64,000 bases of DNA from Desmodesmus armatus. Its lineage: Eukaryota > Chlorophyta > Chlorophyceae > Sphaeropleales > Scenedesmaceae. The stretch lies in NCBI GenBank assembly GCA_007449985.2, contig VIIQ02000616.1, positions 1 through 64,000 on the forward strand, written 5' to 3'. Positions within the stretch are counted from its first letter, which is position 1. Each line of letters starts with the position of its first letter. Positions 23,457-35,210 of the stretch are shown in pieces. Both the position numbers and the translations under genes were made by a program. Under the pieces are notes generated by a model. It saw nothing but the letters and a program-made list of their open reading frames with translations, searched no databases and was not told where the DNA came from.

Positions 23457-26400
23457 CTACAACGGCTTGCCCTTGAACCCACCATCCCCTGGATGCCTCC
23501 ACCCCTTCTGCCACCCCCCACCCCCATCCCCGCCCCGGCCTCCCCCAAGCCTGTCTTCATCCTCCTCCTCCCAGCGCCTCCTGGGGTTTTGCCATTCTGG
23601 CCGAGCAGGGTTTGACCAGCCCTGCAGAAGGCAGTCAAAGGTACATGATCACGACAGACTGTAAAGCAGCTGCTACATAGATGGACACACGAGCGGCAGC
23701 AGCTGCCTACATAGGTTCACCAAGCATTCCTACATGCTATGCCACACACCAAAGACTGTTGCACTACCTCCTAGATTGCATCACACCATACAGCTAGCAG
23801 CTAGCTGACACCCACGTATTCACTGTTGGCTAAGCTAAGACACCACCAGCTGCTAACTGACTCGTACTGCCACGTGTGCAACGCCCCCCCCCCCCCCCCC
23901 CCCCTCACCATCACTATCATGCACATGTCTCCAGCCAGGTTCATTGCGCAAGCAGCAGCGAACTGTCTTTGGTGCAAGACACTGTCTTGCTGAGCAAGAC
24001 ACAGGCATGCCACCAGTGACCTAGGACACTAGAGAGCCTGGGCCAGCTACGGCCCTCAAGCCACCCGCACCTGCTTCTTGTCTAAGGAGTCATCCCCAGG
24101 CCTGTACGGGTCCCACTCGACCGGCCGACCAAAGCCTGAATTGCAAGAACACACGCGGCCACAGGTGCAGGAAAGAGTGCACGGCAGGCAAGACGCACAG
24201 ATACACAGTCAGTACACAGCACAACACCATGCTATCACAATTTTATCACAATATACTGTACTAGGTGTGTGTGGCAGCTGCTGATACGATCTTGTACTTT
24301 CGCGGTGAGCCAGGGGGGGGGTGCTGTTGGTCTTTGCTGTTGGTCCCAGGTTGTGCTGCTGGCCTCCACATGGCATGTGTCTGTTTTTGGATCTGCTCAG
24401 ATCAGCAGGGGTGGAGGCCCAGCAATGCTAGCATCACCTTGTATTAACCCCCCCCCCCCCCCCATTGAGTTGGCATTAGCTTGTGTGACCCCCCCCCCCC
24501 CTCTGGCAGCCTGTGGGACCTAAAGCCCCTCCAGGTGCCGGCCCAACATGCCAAAACTGCCATGGTTGGGTTTGAGTGTGTACTGCCTGCTCTGCTAGTA
24601 ACATAGTAGTGTCCACACTATCACGCTTGGAAGCTGTCAATCCACTCCATAACCAAGTCAACCGGATTTGCCCCTTTGCGTGTTGTTGGGTGCAGGCCCT
24701 CTGTCTGGACAGGGGTGGTGCACACTCTGCTGCTTGGCTGTCCGTGAGGGCTGACCTTTGCTGTTGATGCACGCAAACAGCAATAGTCAGCGCTCACGAC
24801 AGTCAAGCAGCACAGTGGACACGCACTGCCATCGGCGCAGAGGAGCCTGCACACCCTGAAAACAGCCCCGCGCGTGGGTCATGTGCCCAAATTAGTGCAT
24901 GAAGGTTCAGACTGCATCAAGAGGAACCTATCACCATCACATTCCTATAAAAACAAATATTTGCCAAGCAATGGCAGCAGCAGAGCACCTACCTGGTTCC
25001 CCACTGCCATACATGGCCGCCCCCTGCCAAAGCTTGGGTTGTCGGTCTGCTCTTGCACCCGCCTGCAGGGAGCAGCCACACAACAGCAGCAGATCAGCCC
25101 TGGTACACACGCTCATGGTGTCCAGTCAGCTTCCCCCCCAAGCATATGGCAAGTGTCTAGCAAGACAGGCCCGCACACCTGGTCCATGCTTCACTGCTCC
25201 CACTGCCAAAGGGGTCGAGCCCCGCACAGACGACCCCAAAACCTTGATGCACGCATGAGCTCCATAGTAAACCCACTCATGGTGCTCACACAGCTAACCC
25301 CAAGCATAAGTAGGGGAAGTGTCTACCAGTCTGGCCCCGAGCGCACTTGACCCATGCTTCACTGGTTCCACTGCCAAAGTAATCCAGCCCGACTCAAAAG
25401 CCACACAACACCCAAAGGCACTGATGCACACCCTAGTCAACCCGCTCATGGTGCTCATACATCTGCCCCCAGCATATGTAGAGGAGGTGTCGAGCAATCT
25501 GGCCTCAAGCCAACCTAGCCCATGCTTCACTGATTCCACTGCCAAAGGGGTCGAGCCTTGAGCCGCGCAGATGACACGTAAAACCTCAATGCACCGATGC
25601 GCGCCCTACTTAACCTGATCATGATGCTCATACAGCTACCCCCCCCCCCCCAGGCATATGCAAGGGAGTGTCTAGCAAGACGGGCACCGTGCGCACCTGG
25701 CCCATGCTTCACTGGTTCACTGCCAAAATATTCCAGCCTGACTCAGAAGACACACAACACCTAAAGGCACCGATCCGCACCCTAGTCAACCCGCTCATAC
25801 ATCTCCCCCCAGCATATGTACAGGAGTGTCTAGCAAGCCGGCCCCTGAGCGCACCTGGCCCATGCATCACTGGTTCCACTGCCAAAGGGGTCCAGCCTGC
25901 CGCCTGTCTGCCACTGGCGCAGACCACCACCACCCATCACACGCGACAGCCGCTCTAGCAACTCCTCAGGATCTGCAGCGTATTGCAGCACAGCATGTGA
26001 CATGTGTGTTGAAAAGCCCGTTACAGAGAAGCGCAACCTTCACAAAAAAAAAGGTGATGTGTCAGGATCTGCAGCATGTGGCAGCACAGCATCATGCTCA
26101 CAGCATGACACGTGTGTTGAGGGGACATCGCCATACACACTATGGCAACCTGACGCCTCTGGTGGTTACAGCCTGCTGCATATAGTGCGTGCGCGCACCC
26201 TGGCCGCAAAAGTCATGGCGCACTGTTGCCCGCCTGCTGACCACAGCGCAACGCAAGCACTGATCCGTTACAGTGGCGGCTAGCTGCTATGTTGCACAGT
26301 ATAGTCCTTGCAGAGCAACACCAGAGGTGCAAAGCATGGCCCAGGCCAATACGCAGCACATGGCAGCCCTGCCGTGGCTCCACCACACGGCACCTGGCTG

Positions 26401-28538
26401 CCATAGAGTGATTTTGATGAGGGGTTGGAGGACCGTGTTACAGCAACTCAGCAAAGCATGGGTGCGATGCAGCATGCAAATGCGCATGGCATCTGGCTCA
26501 CTGTCGTGCCATGCCATCACCACTGCCACCCACCCACCCACCCACCCACCCACCCCTTTTTACTGGTGCATGACACTGCCACCATCATAGTACACCTGGC
26601 TGCCATAGAGTGAATTTGATTGGGGTCGGAGGACCGTCTTACAGCAACTCAGCAAAGCATGGGTGCGATGCATCATGCAGATGCGCATGGCATCTGGCTG
26701 CTGCAGCACTCACCGTCATATCGTGGCTCCCCCGCTCCATCCTCCCTTCCACTTGTGCTGGCTGCTTTGCTGCTCTCCTCTTGCCACATGCGCCTGCAGG
26801 AGCAGCACAGCACATGACAGCACAGCACAGCACATGACCGAGCGCCCTTTGAATGTGTGGCACGGTTCCAGGCATTTGCTGGGCATGAAATACGTGTGAC
26901 AGAGCGCTTGCCGCCGATACAGCGCTGCTGGGCCTCGCCACTGCTAGAACACTCACATCCAGTAGATGCCTGCCATGCGACATCCACAACAGGACTAAGC
27001 AGCCCTGCATGCATACACCCAGGCAGCTGCCTGGCGACTGGCTCAGCACAAGCACTGGTGTGTACCTGTGTACCTCAAGGGGTATGCTGGGCAACCCAGG
27101 ACTGCTTAGCCAGGGCTCCAACCCGACACACCACCTATGCCATGCACGCATGCTGGGTTAGTAACCACATGTTTGGTTACTAACCAGCACAACAACCCAA
27201 CACAAGGCCTGGTGCGTACCTGTGGACCTCAAATGGTTCTGCTGGGCGACCCCAGGACTGCTTAGCCAGGGCTACAACCCAACGCACCACCTACTGCATC
27301 AGATCAACTGAGCACATGTCGAGTGCGCACCTGTGAATGTCAAAAGGGTCTGCTGGTCGGCCCCAGGACTGCTGCTCTTCTGCCTCAAAGTCAACGTCCC
27401 TAAAGAAGCCCATGCGCCTGGTGCCCGCAGTGATGTCATATTCGCGCCGCTTGTCGTCATCATTTAGTGTCTCGTAGGCGACTTTGACCTGCTTGAATGC
27501 AGATTCTGCATCTCCCTGCGTGCGTGAAAATTATGCGGTATGTTTCTTGAGAGGGTGCTGTGTGGATTGCAGGGACGCAACTAGCAAGCTGGAGGACAAG
27601 TGATTACTCCATCCATTGGTCAACACCGCACACTAGATGAGGTGTCAGACTAACGGTAAGCAGCGGCAACGCTGTCAGCGCTTTTCTGGTCTGCTATAGT
27701 GTGGCCAGAGACGCATCCATTCTGCCTTTGCCGTTGGCTGCCACACCTCCCTTTCTAGCAGGAAGCAGCGTGCCACCTCAGCTGTTCACCATTACAGAAG
27801 CACCTGACCCCATACTAGTTGACTCACGCTGCTGTTCACGTCTGGGTGCAGCTCCTTGGCTTTCTTGCGGTAAGCCTGCTTGATGTCCTCAGGACTTGCA
27901 TCAACATCCACTCCAAGCACGTCGTAGTAGTTTGCTGCAAGTACAATTGGCGGCATAGCGGGGGGTGTAACACGTCAGCTGCGAGCCAACGGGGCATGGT
28001 CATGCAGCTTGCGACAGCCAGCAGTGGGGGGCATGGCTTGCACACGATAGCATTAGCACCATGGCAATCACACCATACGGCAGCTACAGGGTGCACACAC
28101 CCCACACCCGCACCCACATACTCTGCTGCGCTGGTGGCCTTCTGTGCACACTGTGGCTGCTCATGGACGCTGCCAATGTCAAATCCAGGCAGGTAGCTGA
28201 ATGCAGCCCATGCATGCATGCATTTGCAGTTGATGCCCCCCCTCATGGCCAGGGCACCAGCACGCTGTGCCAGGTTGTGGCAGGCCCAGATTGTGCAGGG
28301 CTGCTATGGACTTCAGAGATGGGCACGTCAATAATATAGTACTTACGGGTGCGGGCATGTGCGATGACGGAGCGTCTGGCACTCACAGTCTGGTTGTGCT
28401 GCTGTCTGTGGGTCTCTCTGCTGCAAGTAAACATAGAAGACGTCAGCAACCCAGAGGAGGCGTTACATGGACGAAGCAATGTACATGAATGCGAACCAAC
28501 CTGCACAACCCTCTGGACTGCGATGAAAATAGGTACAT
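23457..28538 (-). CDS. J-domain (DnaJ-like) protein, probably plastid-targeted, 319 aa
   Basis: Exons (high to low): 28501-28538, 28347-28420, 27828-27934, 27331-27515, 26714-26793, 25855-25972, 24993-25062, 24798-24855, 24071-24135, 23457-23621. Total 960 nt with all phases matching. The N-terminus ([10 protein letters not shown] then [12 protein letters not shown]) is Ser/Arg-rich like a transit peptide. The J domain follows at about residues 38-92: [20 protein letters not shown], then [14 protein letters not shown] with the HPD motif that stimulates Hsp70 ATPase, then [20 protein letters not shown]. The rest is not a type I or II DnaJ: no Gly/Phe region or zinc finger, but repeated short motifs [23 protein letters not shown] and [10 protein letters not shown], and an acidic then Gly-rich tail. 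It is a type III J-protein whose client is unknown. Several introns contain tandem copies of neighbouring exon junctions. It diverges from the gene at 28869 over a 330-bp spacer. Confidence 0.85.
23883..23904 (+). repeat. Poly-C tract
   Basis: A run of more than 20 C in intron 9 of the J-domain gene. Similar shorter runs lie at about 24449-24463, 24490-24500 and 25641-25651 in the same gene, and at 1941-1955, 5158-5170 and (as G) 12759-12770 and 63168-63178 elsewhere. Confidence 0.9.
25143..25905 (-). repeat. Five-copy tandem array of the exon 6 donor junction
   Basis: Units of about 158-182 bp, each with the 3' part of exon 6, its donor and the start of the following intron. The functional donor is at 25855; corresponding junctions in the other units are near 25697, 25515, 25347 and 25179. 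All share CCATGC(T/A)TCACTG and GCATA(T/A)G. Four keep a GTGCGC-like or GTGTGC-like donor. The array sits inside intron 6 of the J-domain gene. Confidence 0.9.
26393..26713 (-). repeat. Duplicated exon 5 donor segment
   Basis: 26393-26500 and 26591-26713 are direct copies sharing CACCTGGCTGCCATAGAGTG and CAACTCAGCAAAGCATGGGT. The second abuts the true exon 5 donor (26714); the first carries a copy of that junction near 26495. A (CCCA)n run (26521-26554) separates them. Confidence 0.85.
27066..27380 (-). repeat. Tandem copies of the exon 4 donor junction
   Basis: The end of exon 4 with its donor at 27331 recurs at 27220 and 27066 in intron 4, sharing CCCAGGACTGCTTAGCCAGG between the two intronic copies and CCCCAGGACTGCT with the exon. 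Each copy keeps a GT donor (GTACGC, GTACAC). Confidence 0.85.
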
Positions 28539-28868
28539 CGCTGCTGCCTGACGTTGTAGGCCCCCCCTGGGGTAATAGAACGTGAATAGGACGCCTTAAC
28601 ACCACATTAGATACACACAATATATATACCAACAGTTCCTGGCTGACTGGGAAGGGCACTGTTGCATTCATGTGACCAGACCATGAACGTGCTTTAGGTC
28701 TTGCTTTGGTCGTTCTTACCAATAGATCCCAGCACTTGAAGTTGACAGGCTTCACTAAAGGCAGTGTCTCAAGTCAGCCGGCCACACCCCTGACTGTGAG
28801 TGTTGAACTGTTGATCAAACCAGCAAGATCAGCTCCTCACGACCACAAAGCAGGAAACGTAAGCCACC
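28539..28868. promoter_or_regulatory. Divergent promoter region
   Basis: 330 bp between the start codons of the J-domain gene (minus) and the Gln/Ala-rich gene (plus). A TATATATA stretch at about 28618-28627 could serve as a TATA box in either direction. Shared regulation of the pair is possible but only inferred from spacing. Confidence 0.5.
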
Positions 28869-30557
28869 ATGACAGCCTGTAGAGACGGTGATACCTGCAT
28901 CAACACCCTGCGCAGCCGGCTCCTGGCGTCCTCCCTAGCAAACAGCAGTGACATTGGTGTGCAAGCGTGTGCCGCCGCTGCCCAAGGTAAGAGCATAGGC
29001 TTCAAGGGGGTCTTTGTGCTGAGACGTGCACGAACTACATCGCATCATTGGTATGACATTGGTGCTGCTGTGGTTCTGTAGGTGCAGCTGCCTGGCAGGA
29101 GATGATACAGCAGCAGTGCAGGACCGCCGAGCAGAACGGCCAGATCAACCTTTCGGTCCTTCTTCATCTGGACAATGGCGATGCTGTACCTAGCATGGAG
29201 TGCTACAGGTGTGTTGTGACGCATAGTCCGTATCCCTTGCCCCCCCCCCCCCCCACACACACACACACACACACTCACACACAAACACACACGCCCACCC
29301 AGCCACCCACAGTGCTTCCACAATTGATCAAATGCCTCCCACAAGCGCCACAAAGTGCACTCCACATCCTGTGAACTCCCTCGCTTTCTGATGCATGGTG
29401 TTTTCTGATGTGTTTGCAGGGCAGCTGGCTGCCTTAGGGAGGCTGTAGCAGTCGCATCAGCCCGCCTGCTACAGCTCGACCCAGCAGCCCTGCAGCTGCG
29501 GCAGCAGTATGCAGCCAGCCTCACCCCTACATCAGCTGATGTCCTGCCAACACCTGCAGTACAAGCGCACCCCCCTGCAGCAACAGTTGATGGGGCCAGT
29601 GTGGCAGCTGCAGCAGTGGCAGCAAGCAAACCACATGCAGAGGCAGCAGCAGCCAACTGGTTGCTGCTGGGCCAGCCAGCTGCAGCAGCAAGGGCTCTTG
29701 CAGGCAGTGAGGGGGGCTGCAGTGCAGTGGCGCTGCAAGCAGCAGCAAGAGTAGCTGCACTTGCAGCGGCACACATGGTAAGCTGCACATGTTTTGTGCT
29801 GGTGCAAATGGGTCCTTGGTTCATAACTTCTACAGCTGGCATTTGTATGGGTGTGGCAGGAACTCCAGCAGTCATAAGATAATCATGACAGTAGAGCACA
29901 TGCCGGGTCAGGTCCGCCCTGCGGCAGAACCAGCATCAGGAAAAAGAAGCAGAAGCAGAAGCAGCAATAGGTATCCACCCACCTCCCATGTGCACACGCA
30001 CACCGGCCACATGAGCGTGCGGCTCCAATCTGCCAACAGACAGCAAGCAACATCTCTTCGCGTGTTATCTGTGCGTGCTGTTGCTCTGCAGGGTGGTGCT
30101 GAGCAGCAGGAGCTGACCCAACTGGCAGCACAGTATGCCTTGCAAGCCTCCCTTGCACCATGTGCCATCAGCAGCGCTAGGGCTGACAGCAGCAGCAGCA
30201 GCAGCAGCAGCCAGCACCTGCCGCACCACCAGCAGCAGCAGGAGCAGCAGCAGCCAGACGCAAGGAGCCAGCTGCAGCTCTTGCTGGGGCTGCTGCAGTT
30301 GCTGCAGCCCTTGGCCCATACCTCTACTGCTGTGGCTGCTGCTGTGCTGGTCCTTAGCCTGGCTGTGCATCTGCATGCACTGGTGGCGCATGCGGCAACC
30401 ACAGCATCACCAGCACCAGCAGCAGCGGTGGGTCGAGCCGCAGAGCGTCCTGCAGACCGCAAAACAGCTGCAGCTCCTGCTGCTCAGCAGGCTATAGTAA
30501 GCAGCACCGTGCAGACCAGCGCTGCAGACGCTGAGGTCGTCTGCACACAGGCTGCTG

Positions 30558-30589
<32 letters not shown>

Positions 30590-31897
30590 CAAGTACCAGG
30601 TGCATCTGCAGCAGTAGTACAACCAGCAGGAGCTGCATCGCTTGGTGGCAGGGCACCCGTAGATGCGCAACCATGTATAGCAGAGGCTGCCAGTGGTGCT
30701 GTCGGTCAGAGCTCCAGCAGCAGCAGCAGCAGCAGTAGCAACAGCAGTACAGCCCTCATGCTGCAGGACCTTCAAAGCGCTCAACTGGTGGCAGCAATGC
30801 AGCAGCTGCTGCACAATACCCTGACCCAGCAGCAGCAGCAGCAGCAGCAGTCTGTGTGTGAAGATTTGCTGCTTCAGTTGCAGCAGCTGCTGCAGCAGGT
30901 GCCCCAAGCTGTCACCCAGCAGCTGGCAACGTGTGGGCTTGTGCTGCCTTCCGTACAAGCGACACAGCAGCAGCAGCAGCAGCAGCAGCAACAAGGAGTC
31001 ACAGCAAGCCCAGCCACAGCTTGCTGCTGTGCTGCGCTGTGCTTGTGGGTCTCTTGCCTGCCCGACATGGCTGCACACACAGCAGCAGCACCAGCAGCAG
31101 GCGCCGAAGCACTGCCTGTTCAGGCTGTTGAGGCTGCTTGGACACACTATGCGCTGCCAGCCCTGCTGCACGCCGTCCAGCAGCAGCAGCAGCAGGGTGT
31201 GCACAGGGAGCCTGGCAGGCCAGCGGGTCAACGGCCAGCAGCTAGAACAGAGGTGATCCACACCCACCCTCGTGTGCGTGGTCAGCGGCAGCGGTATACC
31301 CTGGCCCAGCTCCATACCCTGAGTAGGTCCCCCTTGGTGCAGCTGCTGCAACAGCAACCGCTGCAGCCGCTGCAGCAGCAGCAGCAGCAGGGGTTCCTTG
31401 GTCAGCCTCAGCAGCAGCACTGGGGCATTCGCGAGCTGCTAGCCTCTCTGGAAGTGCCCATGGTCAGCAACCCAGGCCATGCAGTAAGGGTGGCTGACAG
31501 CATCAGGACACTCCTGCCTGGGCAACGCGTGATCCCTGGGGATCTTGTGACAGCGACTCAGGGCACTGCAGGCGATCAAAAAGACAGCAGCAGCTGGCAA
31601 CAGCAGCCGCAGCATCAGCAGCACGGAGGGCACGGGCGCCGGCAGCAGTACGGATATGGCAGCAACCACCAGCAGCAGCAGCAGGGGAGAGGCAGGGGTA
31701 GGGGTAGGAGGCAGCAGCATCGCGGCCAGCAGGTGCATCCATACGACGTGCCGTTGATGGATGCCCCGGCCGTGCCACCCCCACCTCCTCCACCCGCGCC
31801 TGCAAACTCTGCTGGACTGTCAAATCAGGCAGAGCAGCAGCAAACTCCTGCACAGCCGCCACTACCACAGCAAGACCAGCAGCAGGAGCAGAGGTAG
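28869..31897 (+). CDS. Gln/Ala/Ser-rich low-complexity protein, 802 aa
   Basis: Exons 28869-28986, 29082-29208, 29420-29777 and 30092-31897; total 2409 nt, phases agree. The start is in good context (ACCATGAC). Residues 1-80 are the least repetitive part (SRLLASSLANSSDIGVQAC, AAAWQEMIQQQCRTAEQNGQ). The remainder is dominated by poly-Gln, poly-Ser and poly-Ala runs. Near the C-terminus are a more ordered stretch (RYTLAQLHTLSRSPLVQLLQ to VRVADSIRTLLPGQRVIPG), an RG-rich patch (GRGRGRGRR), a Pro run and a final Gln-rich tail. RG patches plus Gln runs are common in RNA-binding or P-body proteins, and YTLAQLHTL loosely recalls a 4E-binding helix, but the consensus is not met. No family recognised. 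The gene converges on the TPPP gene downstream. Confidence 0.75.
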
Positions 31898-32602
31898 TGG
31901 ATGCAGGGGTTGTCGAGGCTACTTGCATGCTGCTTGGGCAGGGTGGCTAGTGCTTTGGTGACTGTTGGCCAACCAACCTGGGCTTGTGTATGATGGTTCT
32001 GTCTTGTTGACCGATCCTGTTTGTTCGAGCCAGCCTGTGGTGTGCTTGGCATGTTCCATGCTTTTTGAATGCAGGGCGTTCTGCGCGATGTGATGCCATC
32101 AGTATGGCGTGTTTCTGTTGCACCCCATCGATGCTGAAACCTGGTAGTAAAAAAGAGCTCACCATAGCTGCCAGACGCTGTCGCTGGTTACAAAATGCAA
32201 CCTAGCCGCCTCCCCCATGGGGCAGACAGGCCCATAGCACGCAGCAGCACACAGCTGACCGTCAGCTGCAAATAACAAGTCATACTGTCAAGACATACAG
32301 GCCAGCAGTGGCACTGATATCATCGCCACACCACACACTGCGACAGTGCGTGCCAGTGACCTTGCACGGCAAGGCAGTCTCCGAGATGATACAAGCAGTT
32401 GCATGCTGTGCCCCATGCCCAAAGTGGACAAAGGCAGCCTGAGCAAGATATGCACAACACACATGCCCAAAGCCGCCCTGATGGGCTCGGGGCCTGCCAT
32501 AGATGGTGCCCCGGGCACCGAGAGTGGCACAGAGAGCTCACACCACCCCCCACTCATGCACCACTCAGTGCAGCACTTGTAACATACTCAAGATCCAGAT
32601 CC
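31898..32602. other. Convergent intergenic region
   Basis: 705 bp between two convergent stop codons. It must contain both 3' UTRs. No further gene or structured element is apparent. Confidence 0.5.
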
Positions 32603-34911
32603 TCAGATCTTCATATTCTTGACAGCGCCAGACAAGGCCCCAGTTGAGCTCTCTGCAGTGCTGCGGCGTGCAGCGGGAATCTTGCCCTCTGTCGTTGCGC
32701 GCCTGCTGGCTGGGTTGCTGCCGGCATTCTTGACGCCACGCACGTCAGCACTTGAGCGGTCACACAGGCCTGCCAGGTTGGTGGGGTCCATGTCGACGTT
32801 GGTGGGGCCGCCCTGCCATACACGCCGGTGTACAGGCTCTGCAGGGGACAGAAGAGGACAGATTAAAGTGCAATTCGATGTATAGATCAGCAGCTGCATG
32901 TTTGACGGGAACCCTGGGGTTGTGTGCATCAGCATTTGTCTTTAAATAGCTGCGCCACATCATGAGTCATGGCCTTGAGCTGGCAGGCTGCCAACTTCCA
33001 ACACGCGCCACCTGATCCACCCATGCAGGACAATTGATACCTCATGCAGCTGTTGCACCATACGCAGCAGTGCCAGCCCGGCCTGGGCCCGCAGCCAGTG
33101 GCTGGTCGCCTGGTGTGCACACACTGTGTGCGCTGCAGGTGAAGAAGCTGAGTCACTACCACTGGCGATCACCTTGTCATCGTGCCACTTGACAGCCTCC
33201 GCCTGTGTGCCGTTGTTCTCGGGGCCTCCGCTCTTGAGGATGGTTGCAATGACGTCATCCACGGCACAGCCCTGGCAGGTGGGAAAACAAAGGTCACGTT
33301 GTGGGACGATGCTGCAGGGAAATCTGTCGTACAGTACTGTGCCAGTCCTGCTCAGGCCAAGTGGTGCATACATCATCAGGTTTGGGGTACCAGTAGTCCT
33401 GGTGCCACAGTCAGTAGTAGTACTGCACCTTGCAGGAAAACCTGTGCACCTTGGTGACAACTGCCAGTGAGTGATCACGTCACTTCACGTGCATGGTGCA
33501 CCCTGACCTTTGCCAAGCCTCCAGGCAGGCTGCGCTGCTCACCTTCTTGGCAGCAACATGGTCCAGGGCCTTCAGGAAAGCATCATAAGTGATCTTGCGG
33601 GCGCCCTTGGCCTTCACCTGCATGTGCAGTGTGAACGTGATAAGCACAAGCGCTCGCTGCAGACAGATGTGGACATGGCTGCATGCATGCCACAAACAGG
33701 GTTTCTACTAGAAACCCGGGGTGCATGCATCTACTGTTATTGGGCGCCACAGCTGCGGCAGGCTGAGCTTGAGACAGGGTGTGCAAGCCAACACTCCTGT
33801 AGGTGCTTTTGGCAACTGAGCCCTGCAGGAGTGTTAGCCAGCACACCCTCCTAGGCAAGGCAGCACACATGCTAAGGGCCCAGGAGCTGGCCAGGTCACC
33901 TGGCAGGCAGCCATGCCACTTGAAGGTTCGATTGGTGCTGTGCTGAGCACCCGGTGTGCTAGGAGGAGGAGGTAGAGGAAAGTATCTGATGCCCAACCCA
34001 GCACAACCTGCGCAGCGCGCCTGTCCAGCAGGTGCTGGCAGCACCCGTGGAGCCATTATGACCATGGCTCTGCATGTTGCAGCCTGCAACATCCCAGCCC
34101 GCAGCCTGCTCTGCATGATGCTTTGCTGGCAGCTCCCAGAGCTCAGAGAGAGCAAAACTTCAAGTGATGGCATGCTGCAGCCTGCAGCCTGCTCTACATG
34201 ATGCACCTGCATGCCCTTACCTTGGTGAAGATGAGGTCGATGTCTGTTGATGTGAGGGCCTTGCCCATAAGCTTTGTGTCCTTGCACAGCTTGATGAAGT
34301 TCTTGCCCTCCATCTCCACAGCGCGCTGCAGGACAGTAGACAACAGCCATCAGCACACGTGCAGGTGTCAACCAGCTTGGTTTTTTGGACGGCTCTTTCA
34401 TGTGCATGTTTTGGTTACTTGAGTCTCAAGAGTTTCTCCAGGAGGCAAAACAATCAGCTGGTGAGTCGTGCCATGATGCCAACGACAGGGTCATGCCTTG
34501 CAAAGCTGCAGTGCTCAATTTCGTGTTGGTGCACTTGCTGTGATGTTACAACGAAATCAGACTTGATGTTCGCCGCCTGTAAGTCCCGGGCAGGCCTTGA
34601 GCACCATGCCCCAGGCGTGTCTGCAAAGCTGCACCCTTGCATAAGCACCAGCACATCTGCTAATCACAGCATCTGCTGCTGTCAAACAGCAGCAGCATGG
34701 GCCTGCTCTCACCTGAGAGGCACCAAATGAAGCAAAAGCATAGAATGCATTCTTCAGCTCGCCTGAAGAGGACAAGCAGCAGCAGTAGTACGCCAAGTCA
34801 GCTGAGGGTGCAAAGCTGTATAATAGCACCTGCTGCACCTGCGTGTGTAAGCGAGGTTTGCATGTATTGTAGGCAACACCTACCGTCTGTCTTAGCGTCC
34901 AGGGGAGCCAT
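32603..34911 (-). CDS. p25-alpha / TPPP family protein, one apparent frameshift
   Basis: Exons (high to low): 34884-34911, 34713-34762, 34221-34325, 33543-33617, 33173-33271, 32603-32838. The protein starts MAPLDAKTDGELKNAFYAFA and has the family core: FASFGAS, MEGKNFIKLCKDTKLMGKAL, TDIDLIFTKVKAKGARKITY, DAFLKALDHVAAKK, then GGPENNGTQAEAVKWHDD. The last exon begins SLYTGVYGR, the conserved LYTG..-R turn, but GGPTNVDMDPTNLAGLCDRS lies in the next frame. One missing base near 32812-32820 explains this: the exon is 236 nt where 237 is needed, and the corrected protein has 197 residues. TPPP proteins bind and bundle tubulin and are tied to cilia and flagella, so the host is probably ciliated. The frameshift is either a sequence error or a damaged gene. 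Confidence 0.85.
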
Positions 34912-35210
34912 CTTGTCTTGACACGTATCTGTACTTTACTTTAGAGCAGGCGACTGACGGTAAGATGATATGTCCGAAGTATTTGTTTGGTTTTGGTTGT
35001 CTTGGTGAAATGGCACTATATGGACGGGCCCAACAAGAGCTACTGAACAGTGCTACAGCGAGTCAAACAGAGTCTACTAACATTTGTCATGGCCGGATTC
35101 CTTCTTCCTCCGACTTTGCGCTGACGGCATTCACACGAGTATTGTGATAGCGGTGTTTCGTCCGTTACAGCTGACGACACGGTGCAAGCAACCCAAGTGT
35201 CAGAATCTGA
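34912..35210. promoter_or_regulatory. Divergent promoter region
   Basis: About 300 bp between the TPPP start (minus) and the first coding frame of the MYND gene (plus). No distinct TATA element seen. The true 5' end of the MYND gene is uncertain, so the promoter may be shorter. Confidence 0.4.

Noticed and set aside
25143..25905. CRISPR-like periodic array
   Set aside because: Units of about 170 bp are fully repeated rather than repeat plus unique spacer, and they derive from the adjacent exon-intron junction of a eukaryotic gene.
29045..29899. 284-codon minus-strand frame
   Set aside because: It overlaps exons 2-3 and splice sites of the Gln/Ala-rich gene; its composition is the mirror of Gln/Ala repeats and it has no domain.
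30407..31420. 337-codon Leu/Cys-rich minus-strand frame
   Set aside because: Antisense reading of the CAG-rich coding exon on the plus strand.
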